In this document: positions 47,641 through 58,242 of the stretch, piece by piece
Layout of the letters: each line of letters opens with the position of its first letter
Numbering within the stretch: position 1 is the first letter of the stretch
Source of the DNA: Trachythela sp. YZ-2020
Taxonomy: Eukaryota > Cnidaria > Anthozoa > Malacalcyonacea > Clavulariidae
Direction: 5' to 3'
DNA length: 64,000 nt
NCBI GenBank assembly: GCA_016169945.1
Contig: JADLSH010000164.1
Location: forward strand, 124,001-188,000
Notes under the pieces: model-generated
Seen by the model: only the letters and a program-made list of their open reading frames with translations
Database searches by the model: none
Told to the model about the DNA's origin: nothing
Position numbers and translations under genes: made by a program

Positions 47641-47880
47641 TTCAAAATTCTGGTAGTATTAAGGATGTAGTTGAGTTAGTCTCGTCGTCAGGATAAAGTT
47701 CTAAAATGGATTTGATATGTTGGAACTGTTCGCATGATTGTATGTGGTTAAAAACTTCAGATTTATCGTCCAGTGAGTGTTCTTTGATTCTGGTGTAGAA
47801 GCAACGATCCGTTTTACCGATATATCTACTTCTACATCCAGGGCAGGTAAATTCGTATACTACAGAGCTATGGTATTTTA
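47641..47880 (-). pseudogene. Penelope-like GIY-YIG endonuclease fragment, outer copy
   Basis: Same domain as the inner copy with one residue changed (DRCFYTRIKEH). Its right edge is the 5' truncation point of the element, just before the aaatagatgcat duplication. Confidence 0.82.
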
Positions 47881-48099
47881 AAAAATAGATGCATGCCCTG
47901 CAAAAAGGAATAGTTGGGAATGGAATGAAATGATTTAATGTAAATAAAATGACAGCGAAACGGAAATTACCACCTCCTACTTCACTAAACAACAAGGAAA
48001 ATACCAAAAAGGTAAATTTGAATCATAAATTTGTATATCTTGTTGTACAGGAAGCAGAAGAAAAAGTATTCTCCATGTCATCTGAATAGTCAATATGCA

Positions 48100-48990
48100 C
48101 AGACCGTATCACGGACAGCACGCGCAAAACAATAGCGTTTCCAGTCCCTGTCTTCTGGATTGTCTATGGTATATGAAATTACACGGTTCGAGAAGAATTA
48201 ATGAAAAATCGCACGCGTGTTTGGCGTAATATACCGCGAGTACGTAAGCACGAGCTGTATTATAAATATTTCGCCAAGTGCTATTTTTCATTCATACTTC
48301 GAGAACAAGTATATAATTTCCTTTTAATATCATTTCGCAAGCTCACTAGCAAGTCAACACTATTCAGCATGAAGTTATATGGCGTTTTTCAATGATTTCA
48401 ATCCAAAACTTGAAAAATCCTGAACTCTGTAATGATCTATTTGTGCATTTTGCATAAAACTTTTCGTGTTTTGTAACATTTGTTGTTTTCCGAAACTCGA
48501 AAGTTGTTTTGAAATCACATGTAAACTAATGCTTTATTGGTCGAAAGGAAGTTTCCCGTGTGTGTGCAATGAAAGTTTAAGTGCACAGCTGTGGTATTTT
48601 TTCCTAAATACCCCTAGTAAAAAAATTGAAAGAAAATTCTGATGTCTTTAGCCAATCAGAAACGAGTAAAACTTACTAAAAATGATATTAATTAAATTAC
48701 ATGTTGTTATTATATAACGCGTCTAAGAAGTGTATTAAAACTTCCAGAATAAAATACCATTATTTCATACAGTTTTTATTGCACTCGCATGAACAGATGT
48801 ATCAGAGTTTCATGAACTGCTAGTTTCCCAATCAATACAACAAGCTGCCTTTTTGGTAGCTCTGGCTTTGCACAAACAGGCAATCTTTGTAGCGTAGCAA
48901 ATGAAATACAGTTTGTAGCTTGATTTGTGTATGCAAATATTCATATATTTTATTACAGATTAGAGTAGTTGGTAGCAGCAACTATAGATT
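48100..48990. repeat. Copy of the dispersed repeat upstream of the Helitron genes
   Basis: 48121-48170 is the reverse complement of 41684-41724. 48705-48970 matches 7860-8110. It may be the 5' non-coding part of the Helitron, in which case the copies elsewhere would be non-autonomous derivatives (inference). No ORF of substance. Confidence 0.5.
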
Positions 48991-49589
48991 TCGGCTCGCA
49001 TTTTTTGCGTCTACGTTGCGTAGCAACGTAAACGCTATGTTAGCGGTAAGATTTCTATGTGGCTGTGTTTGGTCGATTCGTGACGTCAGCAGCTTAACCG
49101 CATGCAAAACAGTCTACAAATTATTCGCTTCTGTTCACACGGATTTTGTTTTCTATTTTTGAAAGGATTTTGTCGAGGTAAGGCAATTATCAAAGCTTAT
49201 AGGTACCTGGTCAAGTTGGGCCATGTGAATATCGATATTTGTTGACGAATCGCGTAATAAATTGTGAGCATTTCAATTGTGTTGTCAACGCTGCCAGTCA
49301 AGTCAAGCTTTTGATATATTTATTTGTCTTACAATAGTTTTGATCTCACAGGCACATTGTGTTAGCGCTGATCAACATTTCTATCAGACGCTTAGCGCTG
49401 TGTGTAACACAACTCAATCAAACCAGTTCTCACCAGTTCAGTACTCCAGAAAAAGCTAAACGAAGACAGTGTGGTCGTTCGCCCAACAAGGCAAACTAAC
49501 TAAAAATCGCCCAACAGTGACAGTTCAAGATCAAGATGTGAGTTACAATTGAGCAATACAGAGCTCGAATTGGTGCCCACAATAGTTTT

Positions 49590-49847
49590 GTGAAAGCCAG
49601 AAAAGGTAACGCGAGTTGGAAAGATATTTTATGGAATACAAGTCCAATAATATTTTTATTGACACGAAGTGTTTATGTAATTGGCTATATTGTGTATGTT
49701 GCATTATTGTTGCGAATGGCAAATGATGTGGAAGAAAATCCAGGGCCTACTCTTTATGAGATTATTGATCCAACCAAAACAATTTGTGCAGATTTTAGTC
49801 AAAGCAATGGAAGACAATTTGAAGAAATGCTGGCAAACAATGTGTAG
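49590..49847 (+). CDS. Helitron N-terminal segment: hydrophobic leader and 2A ribosome-skipping motif
   Basis: From ATG 49590: a basic start (MKARKGNASWKD), a hydrophobic stretch over residues 20-41 (SPIIFLLTRSVYVIG, YVALLL), then MANDVEENPGP at residues 43-53 (2A core 49725-49748) and TLYEIIDPTKTICADFSQ. D(V/I)ExNPGP is the 2A consensus at which ribosomes skip a peptide bond between Gly and Pro. The upstream 52-residue peptide would then be released and the downstream protein would start with Pro. A one-base shift near 49825 moves the following protease domain to another frame, so this copy is broken. Confidence 0.75.
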   Translation: MKARKGNASWKDILWNTSPIIFLLTRSVYVIGYIVYVALLLRMANDVEENPGPTLYEIIDPTKTICADFSQSNGRQFEEMLANNV

Positions 49848-51130
49848 CTATGTCACTAACTGCTATAGTTCATACCCAAGTAAAACATATTACAACTTGG
49901 GATACATCATTTTTAAATACAATATTATCTGTTGGTAACAATCTTTATACCTATATTGCAAACTCAATTAACAAAGAGCTTTTGTTGTTAACTGAGATAC
50001 CAGAAATGATTTCAATTGATAATAAAGTTATTAATTTAAAATACAGTGACTCCTTGAGTGGTGATGTATTTATGATATTGGATAATGAACCATTTTACTC
50101 ACTCAAAACTGCTCTTAATAAAATCTTTTCACCCACTGAATTAAGTTACCAACATTGTCTGTTAACTATTGACTGTAACACAGTGGCAGTTTTGAAGATT
50201 TCGGAAGAAATATTTAAGATTTTTGATTCTCATTCAAGAGATTTATATGGTATACCAGACCTATTTGGAAAATGTGTGTTGATTGATATTGAAGGTTTAG
50301 ACAATCTGTCCAGTTTTTTTCGCAATATCTACCCTCAAAACAGTCAATGATTACCATTTGAGGTTAAGGGAGTACAAATGTTCCATTTAAATAACAATAT
50401 AATTGATGGAAACATATTAACTGTAATAAGAGAAACTCATTTGAGTCGAAAAACCCAAAGCAAAAAAAACGAAAATGAAACAACTGAGAGTAGAGAACAA
50501 AGATTATCCAATCTTAGGGAGAAGCGAAAAAATCAGTCGATGGAAATTAAAGAGAAAATAATGTTCGATAAACGTCAAAGAGCTAAACAGCACATAACCA
50601 GTGAATCTAGCGAAATTAGAGAAAACAGGTTGTCAAGAAAGCGTAAACATGCCAAACAGGCTAGAGAGAGTGAATCAAATGAACAGAGAGAAAAACGATT
50701 GGCAAATATGAGTAAAAATGCTAAAGAAGTTTACAGCAAAAAATCTGCCAATATGCATACAAAACAAAATGGAGAAAGACCACATTTGTCAGACATTCCT
50801 GAACAAAACAATGGAGAAGTTCAAAAGAAAACATTGAAAGAAATTATCAGTAAATTCCATTGTGCTGTGTCAATAGGACCACTTTATATTTGCACATGTT
50901 GTGATCAATTGTGGTATAAACATAGTGTATGTCATGCAGATAAAATCAGACTATTAACCAGTGACGCAAATAAGTACTTACAAAATAGACTAAGTGTTGA
51001 CAATGCTGAATGGCTTTGCAATACATGTATGAAACACCTAAAAAATGGCAAAGTACCACCCTATGCAGTTTCAAATGGAATGACATTTCCCCCAAAGCCA
51101 TCATATTTTCTAAAGTTAATCAAAACTTAG
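49826..51130 (+). pseudogene. Helitron protein: cysteine-protease-like domain, Arg/Glu repeats and DUF6570-like zinc region
   Basis: One frame with a single TGA at 50348-50350. Part 1 (49826-50350) begins NAGKQCVAMSLTAIV, with a candidate nucleophile Cys (codon 49841-49843), and contains WDTSFLNTILSVGNNLY, CLLTIDCNTVAVLKI and IFKIFDSHSRDLYG, a His/Asp dyad (50222-50242). This resembles viral- or OTU-type deubiquitinase-like domains attached to cnidarian Helitrons. Part 2 has imperfect repeats of the type ESxExRExRLSxxRxxxK (50470-50740). It ends with CTCCDQLWYKHSVCHADKIR, WLCNTCMKHLKNGKVPPYAV and SNGMTFPPKP, the zinc-finger block that precedes Helitron_like_N. Similarity stops at PSYF, so the Rep nuclease and helicase are missing. 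Confidence 0.75.
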
Positions 51131-51579
51131 TTTAGCAAAATAACATGACTTGATTGTAGTTGATTGTAGTAGATTGAAGCTTTGCACACCTATAGAGTGT
51201 AAGCCTGACGGTATATATCTAGTATATAATTCATATGCTTCCATACTATACATAAAAATATGACATATAAGATATGTTGGCCACTGTTTTGTAATAATTT
51301 CATGCGAATACTTAAAATGCATTTGACTCAAAAATATTCCCAGCCGGTAAAATCCTCTACTTGTGTAGATATAGACACTCCCCGACTACAACTTGCAATC
51401 GAGGCTAACAATAAAGATATTGCCGTCTCTTCGGGAAGTCTGCCAACGTAGACGCATGTGCGTACCAATTTTTTCCATTTGTCATTCGTTGGACAAAAAT
51501 GCACCTACGTCATTCTTTTGACGTCATGAAAATTACCCATCAATTACACAAGTTTTCTCCAGCTTTAGTCCCACTTTAG
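51131..51579. other. Non-coding interval
   Basis: Nothing recognised after the Helitron similarity ends. The repeated ttgattgtagttgattgtag at 51152-51171 is a short duplication. Confidence 0.4.
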
Positions 51580-52976
51580 CAGTGGCGAAGCCAGCCCGAA
51601 ATGAGTGGTCATGCAACGAGCGCCGAAGGCGGGAGAGTTGCTAGGGAGGTCCGGGGGCATGCTCCCCCGGGAAAATTTTGAAATATTGACTCCCAGAATT
51701 GCCATTTACAGCAATCTAGGCATCAAATTTTAGGAATAGCTTGACCTAATAAAGGAAAAAATGTTGAGAATTTTGCATATTTCAGAGAACAATAATGAAG
51801 GTTGACACAAATATAGGAAAACCCATTCAGAATAATATCTACATTTTTACTGTTTCGCTCAATGTCAGAGCTCATCAGTTGTCCGAGCGTGCGCCGACAA
51901 TACCGGCTTCGCAACAAAGAAAGCATTTTCACGAGAATTGCCATAAAAGGGCTAGATTATGTCGTATTGTAATAAAAATGGATTCATTTCAAAGATATCA
52001 CAAAGACCCGTCGAATGGTGGTAATTACGGTGGTTTGTAGCGTGTAAACCAAAGGTAGGAAAGCGAAATGAATATTTAATTAGTTTATATTATTGTTAAT
52101 TTGTAAACACTGAAACAAAATTCAGAGTGTTTTTAAAAAAGCGGCTAAATTGGCCGCATAGCATTGTAAACAAACACAATTTACTTACTATCTAAAGAGA
52201 TCGTAAAACGCTGAATCGAACGGTGGTATTGCCCTCTACATAGCATGCACCGAACCGAAGATATGTCCCCTGCCGGTCAAATAGTATTTTCTTGACGAAA
52301 GATCTGGCGTTGGTCGCTGCTTAACAATAATATTCTGTTCAGCAGTAGCCCAAGCAGAAAATGATTTTTTCACCAACTCCGAAACAATATAGTTAACTTC
52401 AAGTGAAGAAGAACTCGAAATGCCTGAATGACTTGAAGCCATGTTCATTCAGGCTGAAAGCTTCGAGCAAAGAGGCTGTGACTCTGTGGCTGTGATCAGG
52501 TTGGGCTGCCTTTAGTCATGAAAATCGAAAATTGCATGACCAAAGCGTCAAAAACAACCGCATTGCGCGTGCGCAAACATCGTAAGCCAATCAGAAAACA
52601 AAAAACCTAATGTAAAATAATATTAGCTACTAGCTAGTCATGAAATTCTGAAAATGCATGACCAAAACACGCAGCAATTCCACGCACTCGTTTTCCACTC
52701 ATATTACGCAACCGGTCATGCATGTGAAAATATGCAGGCCCTACTTAGTGGCCAAGGCAACAAAGCCGAAATCAATAACATACGAGAATATTCAGCGAAA
52801 ATATCGCCTAAAGACCATTGATTTATGTCAAAAAATATAGCATAAAGCAGCTGAACGTAGAAAGGCAAAGATAAAGCGTAATTCTATTTTAGACAATTTT
52901 ACTGAACTGATTTTTAAACATTTTTGGGGAAAGTTTTAGTCATGCATGACCTGCATGACCGCTGGCTTCGCCACTG
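51580..52976. mobile_element. 1.4-kb non-autonomous DNA transposon, CAGTGGCG ends (hAT-like candidate)
   Basis: cagtggcgaagccagc at the left and gctggcttcgccactg at the right are exact 16-bp inverted repeats. The left part has a palindrome tccgggggcatgctcccccggga. A gtcatgaaaatcgaaaattgcatgacc motif recurs as tagtcatgaaattctgaaaa near 52640. I found no clean 8-bp target duplication. No transposase is evident; ORF 52236-52448 minus is unassigned. Confidence 0.72.
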
Positions 52977-54336
52977 CTTGACTTTAGTACTTATATATAA
53001 TATCCAATCGTTTATCCCTAAATATCCCTTAAACACGCCAGACTTCACCACGGCATGTGACCACGGCGAAAATAAATAAACAATATGTGATTTTGCAAAT
53101 CGACGATTAAGAAGCTTAAAAATACAAAGTTTCAAAGGAAAAATACAAAGGAAAAAACGCAGCTTTTAACATTTGAAAATAATGCTGACGTCAGCAAAAG
53201 TACTGTAAACAATATATATATATTGATAACATAGTCATCCACCGTACATGAGCTATTCTGCAATCTGATTGGTTGAGCTACTCCCCGTATATCAGCTCAT
53301 GTACAGTGAGTAGCAAAAACAAAATGGCGGCACAAAAACTATAAGAGTTTTGCCAACCCGAAAACAACTTTTTGGAGACTTAATAGAGAAAAAACAGCAC
53401 GAAAAAACTTCCAGCAATTGTTTACAGGTTAGCAAATGGATTTATAATTTAGAAACTAGTTTAAGGTGGCTCCTTGCAGTTATTATAAAAACAAGGGGTG
53501 AAAATGTCCTTTCCCTATTGCAACACATATCTTCATGTTTGTGAAATATATAGTCGCTTTTTGGGTAATAACTATTAATATAACTGTTATGTGTCCAACC
53601 TATGGGTTCTAAATATACCACAGTCGCGTTGCTATGGTAACAACAGCGTATGAACTATAGTAGTCATATCCTATAAATTGGACAAAAAATAAAATTACTT
53701 GAATTTCCTTCGGTGAATTTTTTTTAAAATTTTCAAGTAAATTTGGAATACTAAGCGGAACATTATATAAAAAAATTAAGGTAGGTTGTAGGATAAGTTT
53801 TTTAGATATTTGCAAATTTTTGTTCTGAGAAAACTTATCTGTAAATTTTTCCAAAATTTGGATATATTAAAAAGGCGACTTGTAAGTTCACGACACGAAA
53901 ATTTAAAAATTTTCACCGAAGGAAATTAAAACTAAAGCCATTAAGCCACGCACAAAACTTACGCGGGCAACAGAATTTCAATTCGACAAGAACGCATCTG
54001 CGCATGTCCTTGTCTTTCGCGTGACTCGCTGGCTGTAAAACAGGCTGTTTTTTTCCCGAAATGGTGTACAATTGCGAGCAAAATTCTCTTCGTTTTCGTT
54101 ACCCTTGGCTTGTTGGACCCAAGATTGTTTGTTGGTGGTCTTTTTCTGGTCTGGTTTGTCAGTGATTTACCCATTGAATGAATCCAACGTCTCTTAAATT
54201 TGTTTTTATTGTTGAAATCGGTATGAAAACTTTTCAAAATATTCAAACAATTCCAAATTTTCGTAAGACAACTCGTAAGTCGTAACTGTCTTTATTTTTT
54301 ATCTATGAAAATAAAGCAATCTGATTGGCTAGCGAG

Positions 54337-54420
54337 CGTTTCAGAGCGGTCCGGATTTTTGCATCCGGCCCGCTCTGAAACTCATCCGGCCCGCTCTGAA
54401 ACTCATCCGGCCCGCTCTGG
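54337..54420. repeat. Short tandem repeat of tcatccggcccgctctgaaac
   Basis: A unit of about 21 bp is repeated three times with minor variation, preceded by an inverted partial copy (tttcagagcggtccgga), giving a foldback. Confidence 0.75.
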
Positions 54421-55232
54421 ATTACGCGACAAAACACAGGAGTGAAACAATTTTTAGATTAAAAAATCTGCCCAAAAAGTTCAAAAAGCTAGCCTAACGA
54501 TAGTTAGAGTACAAAAATGAATTGCATCAACTCCAAAGGCTTCATACTAAGCACGATGCGTCGAGAAAACTAATACATTTGTTTTATATGCTCGTGTATT
54601 AAAACTAACACATTTGTTTTATTGCTCATGTATTTCAGTATTTGGCCACATTAAAGAATACAGTTTAAACAGATATCATAGAAGAAAAAACTTTTCTCCA
54701 TACATAAAACTTAAAAATATGGACCAACTGTAGTGAAAACATGATTTTTCTGCCCATTTGTTAAAGTACTTTTCGTATACATGTTGTAAACAAAAAAAAT
54801 TAAAGCCGTGGCCCTTGGCAAACAAAGTTGAGGATGTTTTTTACAGCATACCTTGTTCATTGTCCAGTTTTAGTAGAAAGCGTTGATCGAAGTCAAAACA
54901 CATGCATTCACTGCATGATTCACTTTGTGAGATTTTTATGGCCAAAGCAAGTAAACACGAAGATATCCTTGTCGAAGAAACACGGAATACCAGAAAACCA
55001 GGCCAAAACCTTTCATTCCTATGCTTTTCTACTCCCATATTTAAAAATATCGTGTACATTTTTACAGAAACCATGGTTTTTTGTGAGTTTCTTGCCAGTT
55101 TTCTTGAGTTTTCGTCTTTTTCGTCAGCCTCGCTTTGAATTCACAATTGCACTGATCTCAAATTATTTCGCCACACTGGAATTTTCAATTTTAATAAATT
55201 CTTAAATTTTACCTATGTTAAAAAATAAACAC

Positions 55233-55371
55233 GTTATTTACCGGCAGCGTCGGTCCGGATGAGAAAACTGTGCCCTCGGTCTTGAAAACGTCCCTCGCCC
55301 TTCGGGCTCGGGCCGTTTTCAAGACCTCGGGCACAGTTTTTCTCATCCGGACCTCGCAACCGGTAAATAAC
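55233..55371. repeat. 139-bp hairpin, first copy
   Basis: gttatttaccgg and ccggtaaataac enclose long paired arms (atgagaaaactgtgccctcg / cgggcacagtttttctcat; tcttgaaaacg / cgttttcaaga) and a cgcccttcgggctcggg tip. Identical structure at 59602-59740. Confidence 0.9.
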
Positions 55372-55929
55372 ATATATGTACTGTAGTTGTATGCAGTAGT
55401 TTTTAAACTTTTGTTTGTTTTAAAGAATTATATTACTCTGACAGTTCTAGACTGCCTTGAGCAGAGTATAAAATATCATTTTAGAATTTTAAATTTTTAG
55501 TCTGCCACAAGCATTGGCCACAAGTCGAAGATTTTGAACATTATAAAAGATAATACTGAACGTAAATACGTAAAAAACATACTAAAAGAAAGCTTAGAAA
55601 CTGGTTAAAAACATACGTACTGCTTGAATTTCAAAGATTTACGATTATAATGAAAAGGTTGTGGTTTCTTCGCAGAAAAATCTCGAAAATAACTTCCCGC
55701 GGCTTTTTTCAAAGTTTTACCGGGTCACGAAGATTCCACGCGTGAGACGCGAGGACGCCATCTGATCTATATAGATCGTGTTTCAAACTGTACTAACTGT
55801 AGGGAGCCACCTTAATTAAATATAAGTTTCTTACAAGAAGTAGTACCGAAAGAGCAAAGAAAAAACATTTTCAGAATAGAACTTTTTTTGGAGAAAATAG
55901 CAAGCAAAAACAAATAACTTTGCAGTTAA

Positions 55930-57141
55930 GGTGGCTCCCTACAGTAATGCATGAGATGATCGCGGGACGAGAGTCAAAAACGCGTGGCAAGTACGTGGAC
56001 TTTCCCACGCAAATTCGACGATCAAAACAAAACAAAGATATTTCGCCCGGTTTTTTAAAATAATTTTTACCATTCTGAAAGATTTGTAATGAAAAAACTT
56101 TGAATAATCCTTAGTTTTATGTGACAAAGCATCAGTAACACCAATGAGTGATTTTAACTATGATACAAATATCGCTTGGATAAAAAAGCTTGACAGGAAT
56201 ATAAAAGTGAATTTTTCAAAAACATTTTAGATATAATGTTCACTAATAAGAGTTTATTAAACATTTATTAACTATTGTATAAAAACTGTTAAAGGTTATA
56301 AAAGTCGTTTAGTGATACTTGCATGTTTTTTACAAGTTAAACAGTAAAAATATCACAGTTCTATAGCAAAATACCGACTTGTTCATCTTCAGCAAAATTA
56401 CAAAACTAGGCAAAGATATGTCCAGCTGTACGGCTGTTGAAGCTCGTGAACTGAGTAAATGGAAGGATTCAATTGGACTTAAATCGATCTAACCCTCCAC
56501 AGTATTTCTTGGTAGTCCATGGCTCTCAAATATATTGAATAAACGTCAAAATCAAAAGATAAAAACAACATTTGCCACTCGTTTTTGCACGATGAAAGCA
56601 CATCTTGCGCCCGCAAACTATCATTCACTAGTCAGCGACGTTTTTATGTAGGGCAAATTTCACCCAATTTTGACCCAATTTTTCACCTTTATATGCGTTT
56701 TACTCTTTAGTTTTATCGGTAACCTATCTTCAAATTTTGACCATAAATTTTAATTTTGGTAAATTTTATGTATTTCAATTTTAAAAAAAATCGCTAGTGT
56801 AGAAATCTTTATATAAAATTTTCGAGTTTAAAAAAATTGCACACTAGCGATTTTGATTAAACTTTCATAATAGTTTCAGAACATTATGCTTAAAACTTAT
56901 ATGAAATAAAAAAGATGGGTCACCGACTTTGTTTTTTAGATACGGACAATTTTATGCGCATAGTAACCACATTTCAGGCTTACGTCTTGTTACCATGGCA
57001 ACGATGACACTACCTGAACCGGGTTTTAAATATTCCATAGATGGTGAATATTACCCTCGAGTATAAAAAACTTCGTCATCTGCGATAATACTCGTTTAAA
57101 AACGATTTATTATAAAGCTAAAATAACTGTAGGGAGCCACC
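55930..57141. mobile_element. 1.2-kb TTAA-flanked element, GGTGGCTCC family, first copy
   Basis: TTAA at 55926-55929 and 57142-57145. The ends ggtggctccctacagt and actgtagggagccacc are exact 16-bp inverted repeats. An internal palindrome tcgctagtgtag / cacactagcga lies at about 56790-56862. No transposase. Confidence 0.85.
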
Positions 57142-57322
57142 TTAAAAAGCACTTGTTTTACCTGAAAGACATGTCCTAAATAAATTAAAGTTTTAAAACA
57201 AAAACATAACAAAAATATTTGAACTTTTTAGGCCAAGTTGTGACACGGATTGTGGCTGCACAAACTGTCAAAATATTACAGTACATAATATTCTATCGAT
57301 GCAGTTAATGGCTATATTATAA

Positions 57323-57430
57323 AACAATTATACCATTCGCTCTCGTCGTATATGGCTGATAGCCAACTCGGTGCTACGCACCTCGTCGGCTATCAGCTCA
57401 TATACGACTCGAGCTCATGGTATAATTGTT
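57323..57430. repeat. 108-bp palindrome, first copy
   Basis: aacaattataccat and atggtataattgtt enclose further arms (cgtatatggctgatagcc / ggctatcagctcatatacg) and a cggtgctacgcacctcg tip. Copy at 61684-61792. Confidence 0.9.
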
Positions 57431-57879
57431 AAATATATATATGGCTGGGTCATGACCGAACAAGCTCTAATACGAAACCTTCAAAAGGCGGATAATTTTG
57501 TTGAAACCTCAACTCTTTCACATTTTATTAATACGAGTGATGTTGCCGATCTCTCGAACATGTTTTATGACGGCACCCGGCTCAAAAGGTTGGGAAATTT
57601 GGACTCTTAAGAAAATTATGTCTGAGACATTTATGTCAAATGGCAAATGGAGTTCGTCGGGTGGGTCGTCAAAGAAGTTTAAAATTACAAACGCGGAGGT
57701 CAGCTTTACGTGGCATCGCGGAAAGCAGAAGTCACTTTTATTTCAAGGGAAAGATGGATATACAGTTCGAGATAAATGTAGACATTTATGCGAGATGCAT
57801 GGCTGAGATGCATGGCTGAGATGCATGGCTGCTTGTTGAATACTCGACCGAAGACAGCTGCATTTGAAAACGATATAGT

Positions 57880-58242
57880 AAGTAAGTGGGGGTGTGCTAA
57901 TCATCCTTACTTGCAGCTGAGAGCTGAGCTGAATTGCGAAGGACGCAGCTCGACTTAATCGAGTCCAAGGCTTATTAAAGGCGCCACAGGCAGCCACCGT
58001 ATGACTCATGTCTGATCAGGGAGCACAGCTACGATGGAAGGGTTAGTTTGGGGTTAATCCAAACCCACCCTGTGAACATTCCCTGTGGGAGGAAACCGAG
58101 TACCCGGAGAAAACCCACGACTTTCGGTAGAGTGTTGACTGACTCTTTTCACATAAGTGTCATGAGTCCCCAGCGAGAATCGAACCCATGATCTCAGAGG
58201 TGAAAAGCGCTTGCTCTGACGACTGCGCCACCGAAGCCCCGT
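57880..58242 (-). mobile_element. tRNA-derived SINE, first copy
   Basis: On minus, the head 58168-58240 has RNA polymerase III boxes: box A tggcgcagtcgtcagagca and box B gggttcgattc. The body carries gggttttctccgggtactcg and gtttcctcccaca, the conserved centre seen in V-SINE-type families (from memory). The tail towards 57880 is not sharply bounded. The tRNA head lacks a credible cloverleaf anticodon arm, so it is not counted as a tRNA gene. Confidence 0.8.

Larger units (their letters stand above)
46771..47880. repeat. 558-bp tandem duplication across the Harbinger/Penelope junction
   Basis: 46771-47322 and 47329-47880 are almost identical (single-base differences such as gcatgtg/gcatgcg and gaggag/gagcag). 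Each copy contains the last 310 bp or so of the Harbinger, including its right terminus, followed by 240 bp of the Penelope-like GIY-YIG region. The duplication therefore happened after the Harbinger inserted. Confidence 0.93.
42759..47882 (-). mobile_element. 5'-truncated Penelope-like element, interrupted by a Harbinger transposon
   Basis: A 12-bp duplication aaatagatgcat flanks it (42747-42758 and 47883-47894). On minus it keeps only the end of the ORF, a GIY-YIG endonuclease region (47083-47880, duplicated), then the Harbinger (43062-47082), then the last residues of the ORF (42922-43061). The 3' UTR follows, with ctgatgatgactaaaacata and gtcgaaagctcgatatatta, a typical hinge of cnidarian Penelope-like 3' ends (from memory). 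The reverse-transcriptase part is missing because of 5' truncation. Confidence 0.8.
53465..55811. mobile_element. 2.35-kb TTAA-flanked element, GGTGGCTCC family
   Basis: TTAA at 53461-53464 and 55812-55815. The ends ggtggctccttgcagtta and taactgtagggagccacc pair with two mismatches. The pairing is short, so this could be two independent ends rather than one element. Its right half lies inside the 4.37-kb duplicated unit; the left end does not. Confidence 0.5.

Noticed and set aside
54828..55205. 125-aa plus ORF and overlapping ORFs, present in both tandem copies
   Set aside because: Conservation is explained by the recent duplication. Composition is unremarkable and several frames are open at once.
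58168..58240. tRNA gene candidate with box A and box B (and the copy at about 62526-62598)
   Set aside because: It continues into a conserved SINE body and tail, and the cloverleaf is not credible, so it is a SINE head.
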